Positions 26,354-35,451 of a DNA stretch of 64,000 bases are shown piece after piece. Position numbers and translations under genes: made by a program. Each line of letters begins with the position of its first letter. Position 1 is the first letter of the stretch. Origin of the DNA: Pseudomonadota bacterium (GTDB taxonomy: Bacteria > Myxococcota_A > Polyangia > Polyangiales > Polyangiaceae); contig JAFAER010000053.1 of NCBI GenBank assembly GCA_023423895.1, positions 36,998-100,997 of the forward strand. The letters are read 5' to 3'. The notes under the pieces are model-generated. The model was given only the letters and a program-made list of their open reading frames with translations. It was not told the origin of the DNA and did not search any database.

Positions 26354-27774
26354 TGTCGAGATTCAACCTTGTCGTGCATTCGGGATGGCTGTTCGCCGCC
26401 GCCTTCACCGCGAGCGCGCTCAGTCAAGGCTGCTCGGACAGCGAAGCCGACGCCACGTTGCCGCCTCCTCCATCGCCAACCGAGGACGCCGGCGTCGACG
26501 CCGCCGCCTCGGACGCCACGACCGAAGACAGCGGGGGACCTGCCCCGGCCTCCTTCTCGGGTGAGGTGACGTGCGGTGCGTCGGGCCCGTGCGTCGTCGG
26601 GATCGCCGCAAATGCAGGACACCACATCTGCGCGCTTCTCGCGGACAAGACGGTTCGTTGCTGGGGGCAGAACGACCGCGGTCAGCTTGGTGTCGCGCCG
26701 ACGGAGAGCGAGGAGCCCGGCGATCTCGCTCACTCTCCCAAGCCGGTTCGCCCCGACGAACTGTCGAACGTGACGCAGATCAGCGTGAACGGGAGCGCCG
26801 GCGGCACGAGCTGTGCACGTGTCGAGGACGGCCGCGCTCTCTGCTGGGGCTCGAACTCCACGGGCCAGCTCGGCCTCGACGCCAACGCGGTGATCCGTGA
26901 TGCGGACGCGCACCCGATGCCGACCGCGGTCGAGGGCGTGCCGTACGCAAGTCGCATCGACCTCGCCAGTGGATTCGCCTGCGCCGTCGGGCGCCTCGGA
27001 GAAGGCGATACCGAGGGCGACGGTGGAGGTCTCTCCTGCTGGGGAGCAAACGACGTGCTGCAACTCGGGCGCGGCCACCTTCCGATCGCTTGGGGAGCGG
27101 CAGGGGCTGTGGACCTTCGCTTCCGAAAGGTCCTCCGCGCCGCGGGAACGTCACGGGTCGGCTTCGCCGTCCGGGACACGGGCCAGCTCCTTTCCTGGGG
27201 CGGCAATGAGTGGCAGAACCAGTCCTTCGTAGGCGTCGTCAACCTTCGTGATGCCCTCGGGCGCGAGAGCTCCTTCTCGCCCGATCCGGTTCCGTACGAG
27301 CTCCCCGTGATTGGCGACGTCACGGATCTCGCAGCGTCGACCAAACACGCCTGCATCGTGGCCGGCGGCGCGGTGCACTGCTGGGGGATGAACGACACGG
27401 GAGCCGTGGGCAACAGCTCACGCGTCGACGACCGCTGGCCCTTCGAGGTCACGGTCCAGGGCGCTCGACCGATTCGCAACCTGTCCGTCAGCGACAAAAC
27501 GACGTGCGCCGCCAGCATCGACGGCAAAGCCTACTGCTGGGGCGACAACACCAAGGGACAGCTCGGAGCGGGCAACGCCGACTTCACCTTCGAGCCGATG
27601 TCCGTGAGCGGCCTCGGCGGACGCGTCGTGCGGCTTGCGACGATGGACGAGACGACGTGTGCGCTCATCGAAGATGGCACCGTCGAGTGCTGGGGCTCGA
27701 ACGCGCGAGGTCAGCTCGGCATCGGGACCCGTGACGACGACGAGCATTTCCAGCCGACGAAGGTGGTATTTTGA
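26353..27774 (+). CDS. RCC1-repeat seven-bladed propeller lipoprotein, locus B
   Basis: The ATG at 26353 shares one base with the preceding stop. The 473-aa product has lipobox ALSQGC and a Pro/Asp/Ala linker, then a disulfide motif CGASGPC. Seven RCC1 units follow, including HICALLADKTVRCWGQNDRG, FACAVGRLG, HACIVAGGAVHCWGMNDTG, TTCAASIDGKAYCWGDNTKG and TTCALIEDGTVECWGSNARG. Blades two to four carry longer loops than in locus A, explaining the extra 60 residues. It overlaps the IgGFc-like gene by four bases through a TTG start. Confidence 0.9.
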   Translation: MSRFNLVVHSGWLFAAAFTASALSQGCSDSEADATLPPPPSPTEDAGVDAAASDATTEDSGGPAPASFSGEVTCGASGPCVVGIAANAGHHICALLADKTVRCWGQNDRGQLGVAPTESEEPGDLAHSPKPVRPDELSNVTQISVNGSAGGTSCARVEDGRALCWGSNSTGQLGLDANAVIRDADAHPMPTAVEGVPYASRIDLASGFACAVGRLGEGDTEGDGGGLSCWGANDVLQLGRGHLPIAWGAAGAVDLRFRKVLRAAGTSRVGFAVRDTGQLLSWGGNEWQNQSFVGVVNLRDALGRESSFSPDPVPYELPVIGDVTDLAASTKHACIVAGGAVHCWGMNDTGAVGNSSRVDDRWPFEVTVQGARPIRNLSVSDKTTCAASIDGKAYCWGDNTKGQLGAGNADFTFEPMSVSGLGGRVVRLATMDETTCALIEDGTVECWGSNARGQLGIGTRDDDEHFQPTKVVF

Positions 27775-29660
27775 GCGTCGGCCCCGGCAAGCGCACCACG
27801 TCTTGGGTGAAGCTCGGCGCACTCGCGTCCACGACGGTGGCCTTCGCCGTCGTCGTCGCCTGCGGCTCCGGTCGCGACGGGTTCGAGCATGTCCCGGCGG
27901 TCGATGAGGCCGGCGTGTTCGCGAAGGCAGACGACGCCGGAGAGACATGCGGCGTCGTGTGCTCGCGGGACCTTCACTCCGTCCGAAACGGCTGCAACGG
28001 GACCCTCGTCGAAGAGTGCCGATCGGACATGGGCTGCGCCGATGGGACCTGCGTATCGGCATGCAGAAGTGCCGAACGCAATCAGGGGACCGTCGGATGC
28101 TCGTTCTGGACGATTCCATCCGTCGCCACCGCGGGCGGTCCGCCTTCGGAGGCTGCCCTGCAAGACTATCGCAATTCCTGCTTCGCGGCGTTCGTCGCGA
28201 ATACATGGAGCGAACCGGTCAACATCCACGTCGAATACCAGGGGAAGGCCCTCGACGTGTCGAAGAGCACGGCCATCCCTCGAACAAAAAATGGCAAGCT
28301 CGAGTACGAGGTGCTCGACGGACCGCTGCCGCCTGGCGAGATCGCGATTCTCTTTCTCCACGATGCGGAGAAGCCGCCCATGGAGAAGTTCGCGTTCACC
28401 CACGTGCGCTGTCCGATCACCCCGGCCATCGTCTCCGAGGAGTTCCGGGTCCCCATGACCTCGGGGACCACGGAGGCGTTTCATGTCTCGACGGACTTCC
28501 CCGTCAGCGCATACTCGATTTACCCCTACGGTGGCGCACCGAGCTTTCTCCCGTCGGCAACGGTGCTTCTGCCCACGTCATCGTGGGACAAATCGTATTT
28601 CGTGGTCAATGCGTGGCCGGCCATCGACAACCGCTGGACCGGCATGAAGCCTACGCTTCAGATCGTGGCCAACGAAGACGACACGGAGGTGCGCATTCGC
28701 CCGAACAACGATCAGGTCATTCTGCCGGATGCGACGCCCTCTTCGGACGGCAAAGCGGGGATCTACAACCTATCCAAAGGACAGACCCTCCAGATCGTGG
28801 TGGCCAAGGAGTTCGTGGGAAGTCCCATCGAAGCAACGAAGCCGGTGGGAGTCTTCGGAGGAGCAACGTGCCTCAAATTCCCGACGGACTGGGGGGCGCA
28901 GGCCTGCGACGTGGCTCAGCAACAGATCCCTCCCCTGCGTGCATGGGGCACGGAGTACATCGCCGCGAGTCACGAGAGCCGATGGGTTCTCCGCTCCGGC
29001 GAACAGGCAGACCCCGCGCGCCGCGAGGAGAGGGTGCCCTGGCGTTTGATTGGTGCAGCGGACGGCACCCAGTTCTCCTACGTGCCTAAGCGCCCCGATG
29101 GAGCTCCGGACTCGCTCCAGATGGGGGAGTCCGCCGTCTTCTGGACGAGGGACTCGTTCGTCGTGCGAAGTCAGGACAGCGAGCATCCATTCTATCTCGC
29201 CGCCTACATGACGAGCGCCAGCTTCGGAGAAGTAAACGGTACGGACTACATGAAGGACATCGGGGATCCGGAGTTCGTCAACGTCGTCCCCGTGCAGCAG
29301 TACCTGGACTCGTACGTGTTCTTTGCCGACATGACCTACGGGTACACGACGCTCGTCGTCACGAGGCACGATGGTGGAAGCGGCTTCAAGGACGTGGATC
29401 TCGACTGCTCGGGACCGATCACCGAGTGGAAGAACATCGATGAAGCGGGGCGCTATCAGTACGCCCGCGTGACCCTCGTGCGTGACTCCAAGCCCCAATC
29501 GTTTCCGCGTGGCACGTGTGAAAACGGTCGACACGAAATTCGAAGCGACGAGCCCTTTGCGCTCACCGTGTGGGGACTCGATTCCTATGCAAGTTATGGC
29601 TACCCCGGCGGCGCGGGTCTCCGTGAGATCACTTCTGCCGCCGTCTCCGTTCCACGATAG
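27771..29660 (+). CDS. IgGFc-binding-protein-like lipoprotein, locus B (TTG start)
   Basis: A TTG at 27771 inside the previous TGA is the only start that preserves the signal peptide (GALASTTVAFAVVVAC), so a rare start joined by overlap is inferred. The 629-aa product carries the small Cys domain CGVVCSRDLHSVRNGC and the IgGFc-like region, with FHVSTDFPVSAYSIYPYGG, VLLPTSSWDKSYFVVN, NEDDTEVRIRP, KPVGVFGGATC, EHPFYLAAYM and the end motif YASYGYPGGAG. It follows the locus A paralogue motif by motif. It closes the overlapping chain; a second RCC1 gene begins 29 bp later. Confidence 0.88.
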   Translation: MSVGPGKRTTSWVKLGALASTTVAFAVVVACGSGRDGFEHVPAVDEAGVFAKADDAGETCGVVCSRDLHSVRNGCNGTLVEECRSDMGCADGTCVSACRSAERNQGTVGCSFWTIPSVATAGGPPSEAALQDYRNSCFAAFVANTWSEPVNIHVEYQGKALDVSKSTAIPRTKNGKLEYEVLDGPLPPGEIAILFLHDAEKPPMEKFAFTHVRCPITPAIVSEEFRVPMTSGTTEAFHVSTDFPVSAYSIYPYGGAPSFLPSATVLLPTSSWDKSYFVVNAWPAIDNRWTGMKPTLQIVANEDDTEVRIRPNNDQVILPDATPSSDGKAGIYNLSKGQTLQIVVAKEFVGSPIEATKPVGVFGGATCLKFPTDWGAQACDVAQQQIPPLRAWGTEYIAASHESRWVLRSGEQADPARREERVPWRLIGAADGTQFSYVPKRPDGAPDSLQMGESAVFWTRDSFVVRSQDSEHPFYLAAYMTSASFGEVNGTDYMKDIGDPEFVNVVPVQQYLDSYVFFADMTYGYTTLVVTRHDGGSGFKDVDLDCSGPITEWKNIDEAGRYQYARVTLVRDSKPQSFPRGTCENGRHEIRSDEPFALTVWGLDSYASYGYPGGAGLREITSAAVSVPR

Positions 29661-29689
29661 GCGAACGACAATCCAGCGAGCGTGATGCA

Positions 29690-30952
29690 ATGAACACGTC
29701 GAAGTTGAAGGTCCTCTCCGTCGCTTGCGTCGCAGTCCGGCTGCTCGCGCTCGCAGGTTGCGCCGACGAGACAGGTGCAGGCGATGTGGTAGACACGCTG
29801 GCGGACGCCGGCGCGTCGACCGATGGGGACGGTGGTTCGCCGCCCTTCGAGACGGAACAGGACGGTGGTTCTTCGGATGATGACGCCGCTCCCGACCGGC
29901 GCATCCCGTGGGACAGTGGGGCGGATGAACGAGAGCCGATCGTCCAGGATGCGTGGACGCGAGGCAGCGTCTATTGCGCGCGCGTGCAGCGAGGGCAGGA
30001 CGTCACCACGAAATGCTGGGGCAGCAATCGCAACGGCGAGCTCGGCCGGGGTGTCGTGTCGGCGCTCGGCACGACCTACGTTCCGCACCCCATTCAATCG
30101 CCGGATGCCCCGCACTTCACGATGGTGAAGCCCGATATCTCGTTGAAGGGCGTGGTCTGCGGCGTCCTCGACACGAACGACCTGAAGTGCTGGGGAGTGG
30201 GCTACGCCACGGGCTCCCCCGCCGTGCCGAGCGTCCCGGCGACGCCTTTCCTGCAGGACGTGAGGGCCGTGGACGTCGGCGCTAGCCACGCATGTGCGAT
30301 CAAGACCGACGGCAAGCTTCTGTGCTGGGGTGGAAATACGAACGGACAGCTCGGAATCGGCAAACAGGACAGCGTCGCCCATCCGACTCCCGAAGAGGTC
30401 CCCGGCATCACCGTGGATCAGGTCGTGGCGGGCCCAAATGCAACGTGTGCCGTGTCGAACGGCGAGGTGTGGTGCTGGGGATCCAAGCCGCTCACGGGAA
30501 CGGGATCTGGGGGCGGGGCGGTCACATCGCCGACGCGGGCGGGAACACTCACGAACATCAAGAAGGTTCACGTGAACCAGGGCTACGCGTACGCGATCGG
30601 CAACGACGGCAGCGTTTGGTTCTGGGGAGTCCTCGGCTCGAAGGTCTCGTATACGCCCGCCCCTCTCAGTGACCCGACGCCGGAGGATCCGGCGCGTCCG
30701 ATGACGGGCGCGGTCGACGGCATCGACGACTGCTTCCTGTTCGAGAGCGGCAAAGTACGGTGCATCGGGACGACCGGCGGATATCGTGTGACCGAGGTCT
30801 TGCGCGTCGACCACCCCAAGAAGCTCACCGGAAAGTGCGTCGTCTCGAAGGATGACGAGCTTCTCTGCTGGGGGAGCAACAGCAGTGGTGTTTTGGCCGA
30901 ATCGCCGACGCTGCTCTCGTCCGTGAGCGGGGCGATCAAGATCGACCTCTGA
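29690..30952 (+). CDS. second RCC1-repeat lipoprotein of locus B
   Basis: The 420-aa product has a signal peptide with lipobox LALAGC and a long acidic Gly/Ser/Asp linker. RCC1 units follow, such as VYCARVQRGQ..TKCWGSNRNG, HACAIKTDGKLLCWGGNTNG, ATCAVSNGEVWCWG and CVVSKDDELLCWGSNSSG. Some blades lack the paired cysteines, for example YAYAIGNDGSVWFWG, so it is more diverged than the RCC1 protein at 26353. It has no counterpart at the same position in locus A. A 29-bp gap separates it from the IgGFc-like gene, so cotranscription is likely but not overlap coupling. Confidence 0.85.
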   Translation: MNTSKLKVLSVACVAVRLLALAGCADETGAGDVVDTLADAGASTDGDGGSPPFETEQDGGSSDDDAAPDRRIPWDSGADEREPIVQDAWTRGSVYCARVQRGQDVTTKCWGSNRNGELGRGVVSALGTTYVPHPIQSPDAPHFTMVKPDISLKGVVCGVLDTNDLKCWGVGYATGSPAVPSVPATPFLQDVRAVDVGASHACAIKTDGKLLCWGGNTNGQLGIGKQDSVAHPTPEEVPGITVDQVVAGPNATCAVSNGEVWCWGSKPLTGTGSGGGAVTSPTRAGTLTNIKKVHVNQGYAYAIGNDGSVWFWGVLGSKVSYTPAPLSDPTPEDPARPMTGAVDGIDDCFLFESGKVRCIGTTGGYRVTEVLRVDHPKKLTGKCVVSKDDELLCWGSNSSGVLAESPTLLSSVSGAIKIDL

Positions 30953-31239
30953 CTCTCCGCGACTCGATGCGAACGAAGGCGGCGATCGGTTGGATTTCGC
31001 GTGCCTCGGCGACCGTCCGGTAGCGGAAGCCTGGTGCGGCGCGCGGAGGCTCCGCCCACGTGGCGCAAGGCTTCGCGCGCGCGGCGGGAGCTCTGGAGGC
31101 GCGTCGGAAGCGACGAGGGCGCGTCGACGAGGGGCAAGGACGCGTCGGCAACGTCGAGGACGGCGCTTCGTCGCCGCGTCGCTCGAGAAGGCGCAGGTGG
31201 CAGGTGGGGAGCCGCGCAGCGCCGTGCGGAGGTACCGAA

Positions 31240-31475
31240 GTGGCGGAGAGGGCTGAGCGCAGCAAGCTCGCGACTGCGCTGGCTGCACTCGCTCGTGCGC
31301 TGGACGCGACCGGCTATCCCTGCATGTGCATCGGTGGCATCGCCGCCATCGCCCAGCGGCGTCCGTTGCACGACGACGGACATCGGCGTCGCAATGCGCG
31401 CCGAAGGCATCGACGTCGAGTCGCGCCTTCGAGCTCTTACTCGCCGGGCATCGTGGTGGTACCGTTCAAGGCGTC
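31240..31475 (+). pseudogene. AbiEii/minimal nucleotidyltransferase-like gene fragment with frameshift
   Basis: From a GTG at 31240, one frame reads ALAALARALDATGYPCMCIG and continues with GIAAIAQRRP. After a one-base shift near 31370, another frame continues TTTDIGVAMRAEGIDVESRL. Together these match the N terminus of AbiEii-like nucleotidyltransferases, where an IGG-A-A motif is followed by TxDIDV. The second Asp of the DID motif is Gly here. Nothing of the C-terminal part remains, and the lipoprotein at 31476 follows. The rest of 30953-31239 shows no credible gene. Confidence 0.55.
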
Positions 31476-32765
31476 ATGATTCGCTTGCGGTCGCTGCTCG
31501 TTCCGGCGGTTCTTTGGAGTGTGGTGAGCGCGTGCACAGTCGTGGCGTGCACATCGGACGCGACGCCCATCGATGCATCGGACGCGGCGCCTATCGATTC
31601 GATCACCGCCGCGTGCGCGCGATGGACGCAGGAACGCGACAACGGCTGGTGGCTCCTCAAAAGGCTGCTTGCGGGTGGGCGTCAGTTTCCGAAGCTCGGG
31701 AGCGATCTGGGCCTCGCGGTGCTGTCTCCTGACGACCTGAAGCGCGTCACGGAAGCGCGGCGGATCGAGTGCGTTCACGTGGTGACACAACCGGGATCGA
31801 ACCTCACCGCGGGCTGGCTCGAGGCCTGTCACGCCGCGTTCGTCGGAGGGACGGACCTTCGTGTCTGCGCGCTACCGGCCGGGTCGCTCGCACTCGGCGA
31901 GAAGGTCACCGCGTTCTGGCAGTGCGCGAGCATGACGCTGGCATTCGACCCATATTCGCCGGATGGGCGGGGTAGTACATGCGGGACATCGCCGGGTTTG
32001 GGCGGCGCGTGCGAAGGCATGAGCCTCGGCTACCTACGCGGGTACGCGCTGCCGGACTGTGGTTACGGCCTCCAATGCGACGATCACACGGAATGTCCGC
32101 CGTCCCTTCCCTGCGAGCCGGGCCCGGTCCCCAACACCTGCGTGGCGGCGGAGTCGCTCGGGTTCAGTTCGGAAGAGCCCTTCGACGCAGGACCGGCGCC
32201 GCCGCCGTCGCCGGTGGTCAAGCTCGGTGAGCCATGTCTCGGCGCACAGTGCGAGTCCGGCCTCTATTGCCACAAGGGCGCGGAGGATCCCGTCGCACGG
32301 TGCGTGCAACGTCGTCCGGCCGGGGCGAGCTGCGCGGATGAGCCGCCGGAGTCGTGCATCGAAAGCGCGTATTGCGAATACTGCGGCGGCGCCGTCGCGG
32401 GCCAGTGCACGCCGCCCACGCCCACATGCATCGCACTGAAGCCGCTCGGGGGAGCCTGCGCGCACGACTCGGAGTGCGGGGGCCGCGGCGACCCGACGCT
32501 GCGGTGCGAGCCAACTTGCAAGCCGGGGCAAGAGAACGCGTGCGTCGTCCTTACCGAGAAAGATGCGCGGCTCCTCGCGCCCGGAGAGATCGGGCCGTCC
32601 GTGGCCCAGTGCGTTTACGGCGATCAGGTGCCCCGGCACCCGTGCAATCCCTGTCCTCGCATCGCGGGCCACGGCGAGGCTTGCGATCTCAACGCGCAAG
32701 TCGACGTGTGCGGGTACCTCGGGATGAAGTGCCGAGCGAGCCGCTGCGTGTTCGACTGGGAGTGA
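31476..32765 (+). CDS. Cys-rich secreted lipoprotein, unknown function
   Basis: The ATG at 31476 gives a 429-aa product with signal MIRLRSLLVPAVLWSVVSAC or the next lipobox TVVAC. The first 120 mature residues are helical (CARWTQERDNGWWLLKRLL). They are followed by many short cysteine modules, such as CEPGPVPNTC, CLGAQCESGLYC, CAHDSECGG and CGYLGMKCRASRC. The GLYC and CG-KC units resemble Dickkopf/EGF-like Cys modules common in secreted myxobacterial proteins. Binding to a surface partner is plausible, but no activity is visible. It starts where the nucleotidyltransferase remnant ends. Confidence 0.8.
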   Translation: MIRLRSLLVPAVLWSVVSACTVVACTSDATPIDASDAAPIDSITAACARWTQERDNGWWLLKRLLAGGRQFPKLGSDLGLAVLSPDDLKRVTEARRIECVHVVTQPGSNLTAGWLEACHAAFVGGTDLRVCALPAGSLALGEKVTAFWQCASMTLAFDPYSPDGRGSTCGTSPGLGGACEGMSLGYLRGYALPDCGYGLQCDDHTECPPSLPCEPGPVPNTCVAAESLGFSSEEPFDAGPAPPPSPVVKLGEPCLGAQCESGLYCHKGAEDPVARCVQRRPAGASCADEPPESCIESAYCEYCGGAVAGQCTPPTPTCIALKPLGGACAHDSECGGRGDPTLRCEPTCKPGQENACVVLTEKDARLLAPGEIGPSVAQCVYGDQVPRHPCNPCPRIAGHGEACDLNAQVDVCGYLGMKCRASRCVFDWE

Positions 32766-32802
32766 ACTTCGGCTCGAGCAAACCGGCGTTATACTGGGCC
32801 AA

Positions 32803-32994
32803 GTGGCCAATCGCGCTGGTGAGATGGCCTTCTTTGTTCGGGGTCATGGAGGCTGGCAGCTTCTCCGAAGCAGCACGCTTGCTTCACATGACGCCATCGA
32901 CCGTCTCGAAGTTGGTCGTGTGGATAGAGAATCGCCTTGGACTACAGCCCGACGAGCGCTCGACGCGGCATGTCCGTGATCGTGTTCCGCGACA
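32803..32994 (+). pseudogene. LysR-family N-terminal fragment, frameshifted
   Basis: A frame from GTG at 32803 reads ANRAGEMAFFVR. A shifted frame continues VMEAGSFSEAARLLHMTPS and TVSKLVVWIENRLGLQ, the winged helix-turn-helix of LysR-type regulators. Reading stops being LysR-like after RSTRHV, about 60 residues in, and the effector domain is absent. The shift near 32838 and the missing C terminus show that it is dead. It may be a scar of a lost regulator for the EamA exporter at 33316. Confidence 0.6.
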
Positions 32995-33045
32995 GCTGGA
33001 GCGGCCGTCCGACGGACGTGCCGTCGTGAGACCAAGCTTCCCGAC

Positions 33046-33306
33046 GTGAGCTCACCGGCAACGCTGTCCATTGCGGGCTACTCCGTACTTCTGCCTCATG
33101 GCGGCCACCACGCTCGCGGTGGGTCGTACGAGGCCGCGTGGGCGGCGTACCCGGCATGGGGCGACAAGGCCTGCCTCGTGCTCGGCGTCGCGATCCCTGC
33201 ACGCGACGATCCTCAGCGCGCGAAGGGGGTCCGGGATCGGTTCGTCCAGGAAGTGTTCTCCAAGACCACGGTGACCGGGCACGAGGAGCCGAAAGAGCGC
33301 TATTGA
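33046..33306 (+). CDS. hypothetical short protein, possibly a C-terminal remnant
   Basis: A GTG-started frame of 86 codons has coherent composition (GSYEAAWAAYPAWGDKACLV and VRDRFVQEVFSKTTV), so it may be real coding sequence. It has no signal peptide, membrane segment or recognised domain. Lying between a dead LysR fragment and a transporter, it could be the surviving end of a longer gene. The interval 32766-33315 has nothing else. Confidence 0.4.
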   Translation: MSSPATLSIAGYSVLLPHGGHHARGGSYEAAWAAYPAWGDKACLVLGVAIPARDDPQRAKGVRDRFVQEVFSKTTVTGHEEPKERY

Positions 33307-33315
33307 TCGCGGAGC

Positions 33316-34233
33316 ATGACGGAGCCCGCGACCGGGAGCAGCTCGGGACGCCAGCTCGGGCTCGTCGTCGTCGCATCACTGGCGTTCGCGACGAGCGGTC
33401 CGCTCGGAAAGGTCGCCTCGTCGATGCCCGCGATCGCGATCGCCTCTGCGCGTACAGGCATCGCCGCCCTCGTGCTCGCCCTCGTCGCTCCGCGAGAGAT
33501 CGCAAGCGCGCTTGCGGCGCTGTCATCGCGACAGCGCGCGGGCGTCCTGCTCGCAGGCGCGCTTCTCGGCGGGCACTTCGCGCTCTTCCTCGGTGGGCTC
33601 GCGGCGACCTCGCTTGCGTCGGCCGTCGCCCTCGTCTCGCTCGAGCCGCTCGCCATCGTGCTTGCATCATTCGTTGCGTTCGGCATCCGGCCCAAGCGGC
33701 GCGAGATGTTCGGTCTGCTCATCGCGACGGCGGGCGCCGCAGTCGTCGCATCGGGAGCGGGAATCGGCGAACACCGCCTCGCCGGTGACCTGATGGTGCT
33801 CGGTGCCGTTGTGCTCTTCGGAGCCTACGTCGCTGCCGCGCGCGGGCTGCGCGACGCGCTCCCCGCGACGCCGTACGCGGCGGCGGTCTACGGGACCGCC
33901 TCGGTCGTCCTCTTGCCATTCGCCGTACCGCTGATGCTCGCGAGCGGCACGCCATCGACGCGAGCTGCACTGAGCGTGCTCGGGCTCGCGCTCGTTCCGA
34001 CGCTGATCGGGCACACGCTCTTGCAGCGTGCGGCGCGCGATGTCCCGCCGGCACTCGTCGCGCTGGTCTGTCCAGGCGAGACGCTCGGTGCGATCGCGAT
34101 CGGCGCGGTCGTGATGGGCACGCCCCCGAGCCCACGTGAAGCAGCGGGCGCGGCGCTCGTGCTCGCCGGCGCGACGTTTGCGGTACTGAAGCCGGCGGAA
34201 CGGCTCAGACGACATCGAGGCGGGTGGCGTTGA
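33316..34233 (+). CDS. EamA/DMT-family membrane exporter
   Basis: The 305-aa protein has about ten membrane helices in two similar halves, the duplicated EamA plan. Seen signatures are FATSGPLGKVASSMPAIAIA in helix 1-2, the half-end ATSLASAVALVSLEPL, and the second-half counterpart PPALVALVCPGETLGAIAIG. Family members export amino acids, amines or drugs; the substrate cannot be told. The start follows GCGGAGC closely, so initiation may be weak. It is preceded by a broken LysR gene, the usual type of regulator for such exporters. Confidence 0.87.
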   Translation: MTEPATGSSSGRQLGLVVVASLAFATSGPLGKVASSMPAIAIASARTGIAALVLALVAPREIASALAALSSRQRAGVLLAGALLGGHFALFLGGLAATSLASAVALVSLEPLAIVLASFVAFGIRPKRREMFGLLIATAGAAVVASGAGIGEHRLAGDLMVLGAVVLFGAYVAAARGLRDALPATPYAAAVYGTASVVLLPFAVPLMLASGTPSTRAALSVLGLALVPTLIGHTLLQRAARDVPPALVALVCPGETLGAIAIGAVVMGTPPSPREAAGAALVLAGATFAVLKPAERLRRHRGGWR

Positions 34234-34396
34234 TCGCCAGACATCCATGCTGCGCGAGCACGAAAGAGGTCGCGGGAGTGCCACCTTGGTTGGCGCACAC
34301 GTGATCCTCGAGTGCGGGTTTTGACTCGCATCGGTCGACGGAGTCGAACTTGCACGCACGACCCTCTTGGAGGGCACTCGTGACCGTCGCGCTCAT
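34205..34396 (-). CDS. possible small protein, unknown
   Basis: A 63-codon frame (MSATVTSALQEGRACKFDSV, with CESKPALEDHVCANQGG) fills the gap between the EamA gene and the ECF41 sigma gene, overlapping the EamA 3' end by 29 bp. It has three cysteines and no membrane segment. The composition is less arginine-rich than typical antisense frames here, which is the only support. It could be a fragment. Confidence 0.3.
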   Translation of the reverse strand: MSATVTSALQEGRACKFDSVDRCESKPALEDHVCANQGGTPATSFVLAQHGCLAINATRLDVV

Positions 34397-34430
34397 GACC
34401 GAGCGGAAGGAGATTCGACGCAGTCTCGAC

Positions 34431-35339
34431 TCAGAGCGGACTTGCCGTCGCGGCTTCCCACGCGCGAAGCTTCTCGGGGTTCATCACCCAGTAGATGCGC
34501 TCGATGCCGTCGGCCGAGGCGTCGACCGTGGCGAGCGCCGCGAGCCTGCCGTCGCGCGCGACGAGCGCTGCCGGTTCGCCGTTCGCCTCGGCCCACGTCA
34601 CCTCCGCGCCCACCCAGAACAGATTCGCGAACGACGCGATGAAGTGGGCCACGCGCTCACGACCGACGACCGGCGCGCGCGCAGCCATCTTCGCCGCGCC
34701 ACCGCCGTCAGCCACCGACGCCACGTCTGCGGCGAAGAGCCGTTCGAGCGTGGCGCGATCGCCCCGCTGCGCTGCCGCGATGAACGCCTCGAGAAGACGC
34801 TTCTGATCCGCCGCAGGCACCGGCGCGCGCCGCTCCTCCGCGAGGTGCTTGCGTGCGCGCGTGACGTGCTGACGAACCGTGGGCTCCTTGAGCGAGAGGA
34901 TGTCCGCGATCGACTCGTACGTATAGTCGAACGCCTCGCGCAACACGTACGCGGCGCGCTCTGTCGGCGTGAGCTTCTCGAGAAGGACGAGCACCGCGAG
35001 GCCGAGCTCTTTGGTCTGCGCGAGGCCGCGCTCGGGATCATGAGCTGTGTCGAGGGGCTCGGGGAGCCACGGGCCGATGTACGTCTCGCGACGCTTTCGC
35101 GCCGAGTGCGCGACGTTGATCGCGACGCGGGTGGCCGTCGTGACCAAGAACGCCGTCGGGTCGACGATCGCGCTTCGATCGGCTCCTTGCCAACGAATCC
35201 AGACGTCCTGCACGACGTCCTCCGCTTCGGCCGCGCTTCCCAAGATCCGGTACGCGATGCCGAAGAGCTGGCGCCGGGCCCCAGCAAACGCAACCGTGGC
35301 CGCGTCATCCGCGCCGTGAGAAACCGTGCCGTCCGTCAT
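34431..35339 (-). CDS. ECF41-type RNA polymerase sigma factor with SnoaL-like C-terminal domain
   Basis: The ATG at 35339 is preferred over a GTG at 35360, giving 302 aa. Region 2 (QLFGIAYRILGSAAEAEDVV) and region 4 (DYTYESIADILSLKEPTVRQ) are clear. Between them lies GPWLPEPL (residues 89-96), and the C-terminal 100 residues form a SnoaL-like domain ending near YWVMNPEKL. These are hallmarks of ECF41 sigma factors, in which the fused tail replaces an anti-sigma factor. ECF41 genes usually sit beside a carboxymuconolactone decarboxylase, oxidoreductase or epimerase gene. Here the divergent NmrA-like gene at 35452 fills that role. Confidence 0.9.
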   Translation of the reverse strand: MTDGTVSHGADDAATVAFAGARRQLFGIAYRILGSAAEAEDVVQDVWIRWQGADRSAIVDPTAFLVTTATRVAINVAHSARKRRETYIGPWLPEPLDTAHDPERGLAQTKELGLAVLVLLEKLTPTERAAYVLREAFDYTYESIADILSLKEPTVRQHVTRARKHLAEERRAPVPAADQKRLLEAFIAAAQRGDRATLERLFAADVASVADGGGAAKMAARAPVVGRERVAHFIASFANLFWVGAEVTWAEANGEPAALVARDGRLAALATVDASADGIERIYWVMNPEKLRAWEAATASPL

Positions 35340-35354
35340 TTTTCTCGCGCCCGC

Positions 35355-35381
35355 TGTCACAAGCGTCTGGCGTGCCTGGTC
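35355..35381 (+). promoter_or_regulatory. candidate ECF41-dependent promoter
   Basis: TGTCACA at 35355-35361 is followed after 16 bases by GGTC at 35378-35381. From memory, ECF41 factors recognise TGTCACA, 16 bases, then CGTC, so only one base differs. The element points to the NmrA-like gene, whose start lies 70 bp downstream, in the gap shared with the sigma gene. Confidence 0.6.
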
Positions 35382-35451
35382 CTAGCAGAGAACCCCTGGC
35401 GCGACGGCGAAACCGTCGAGCCCGAGCGGGCCGAAAAGAAGGAGACCGGAC

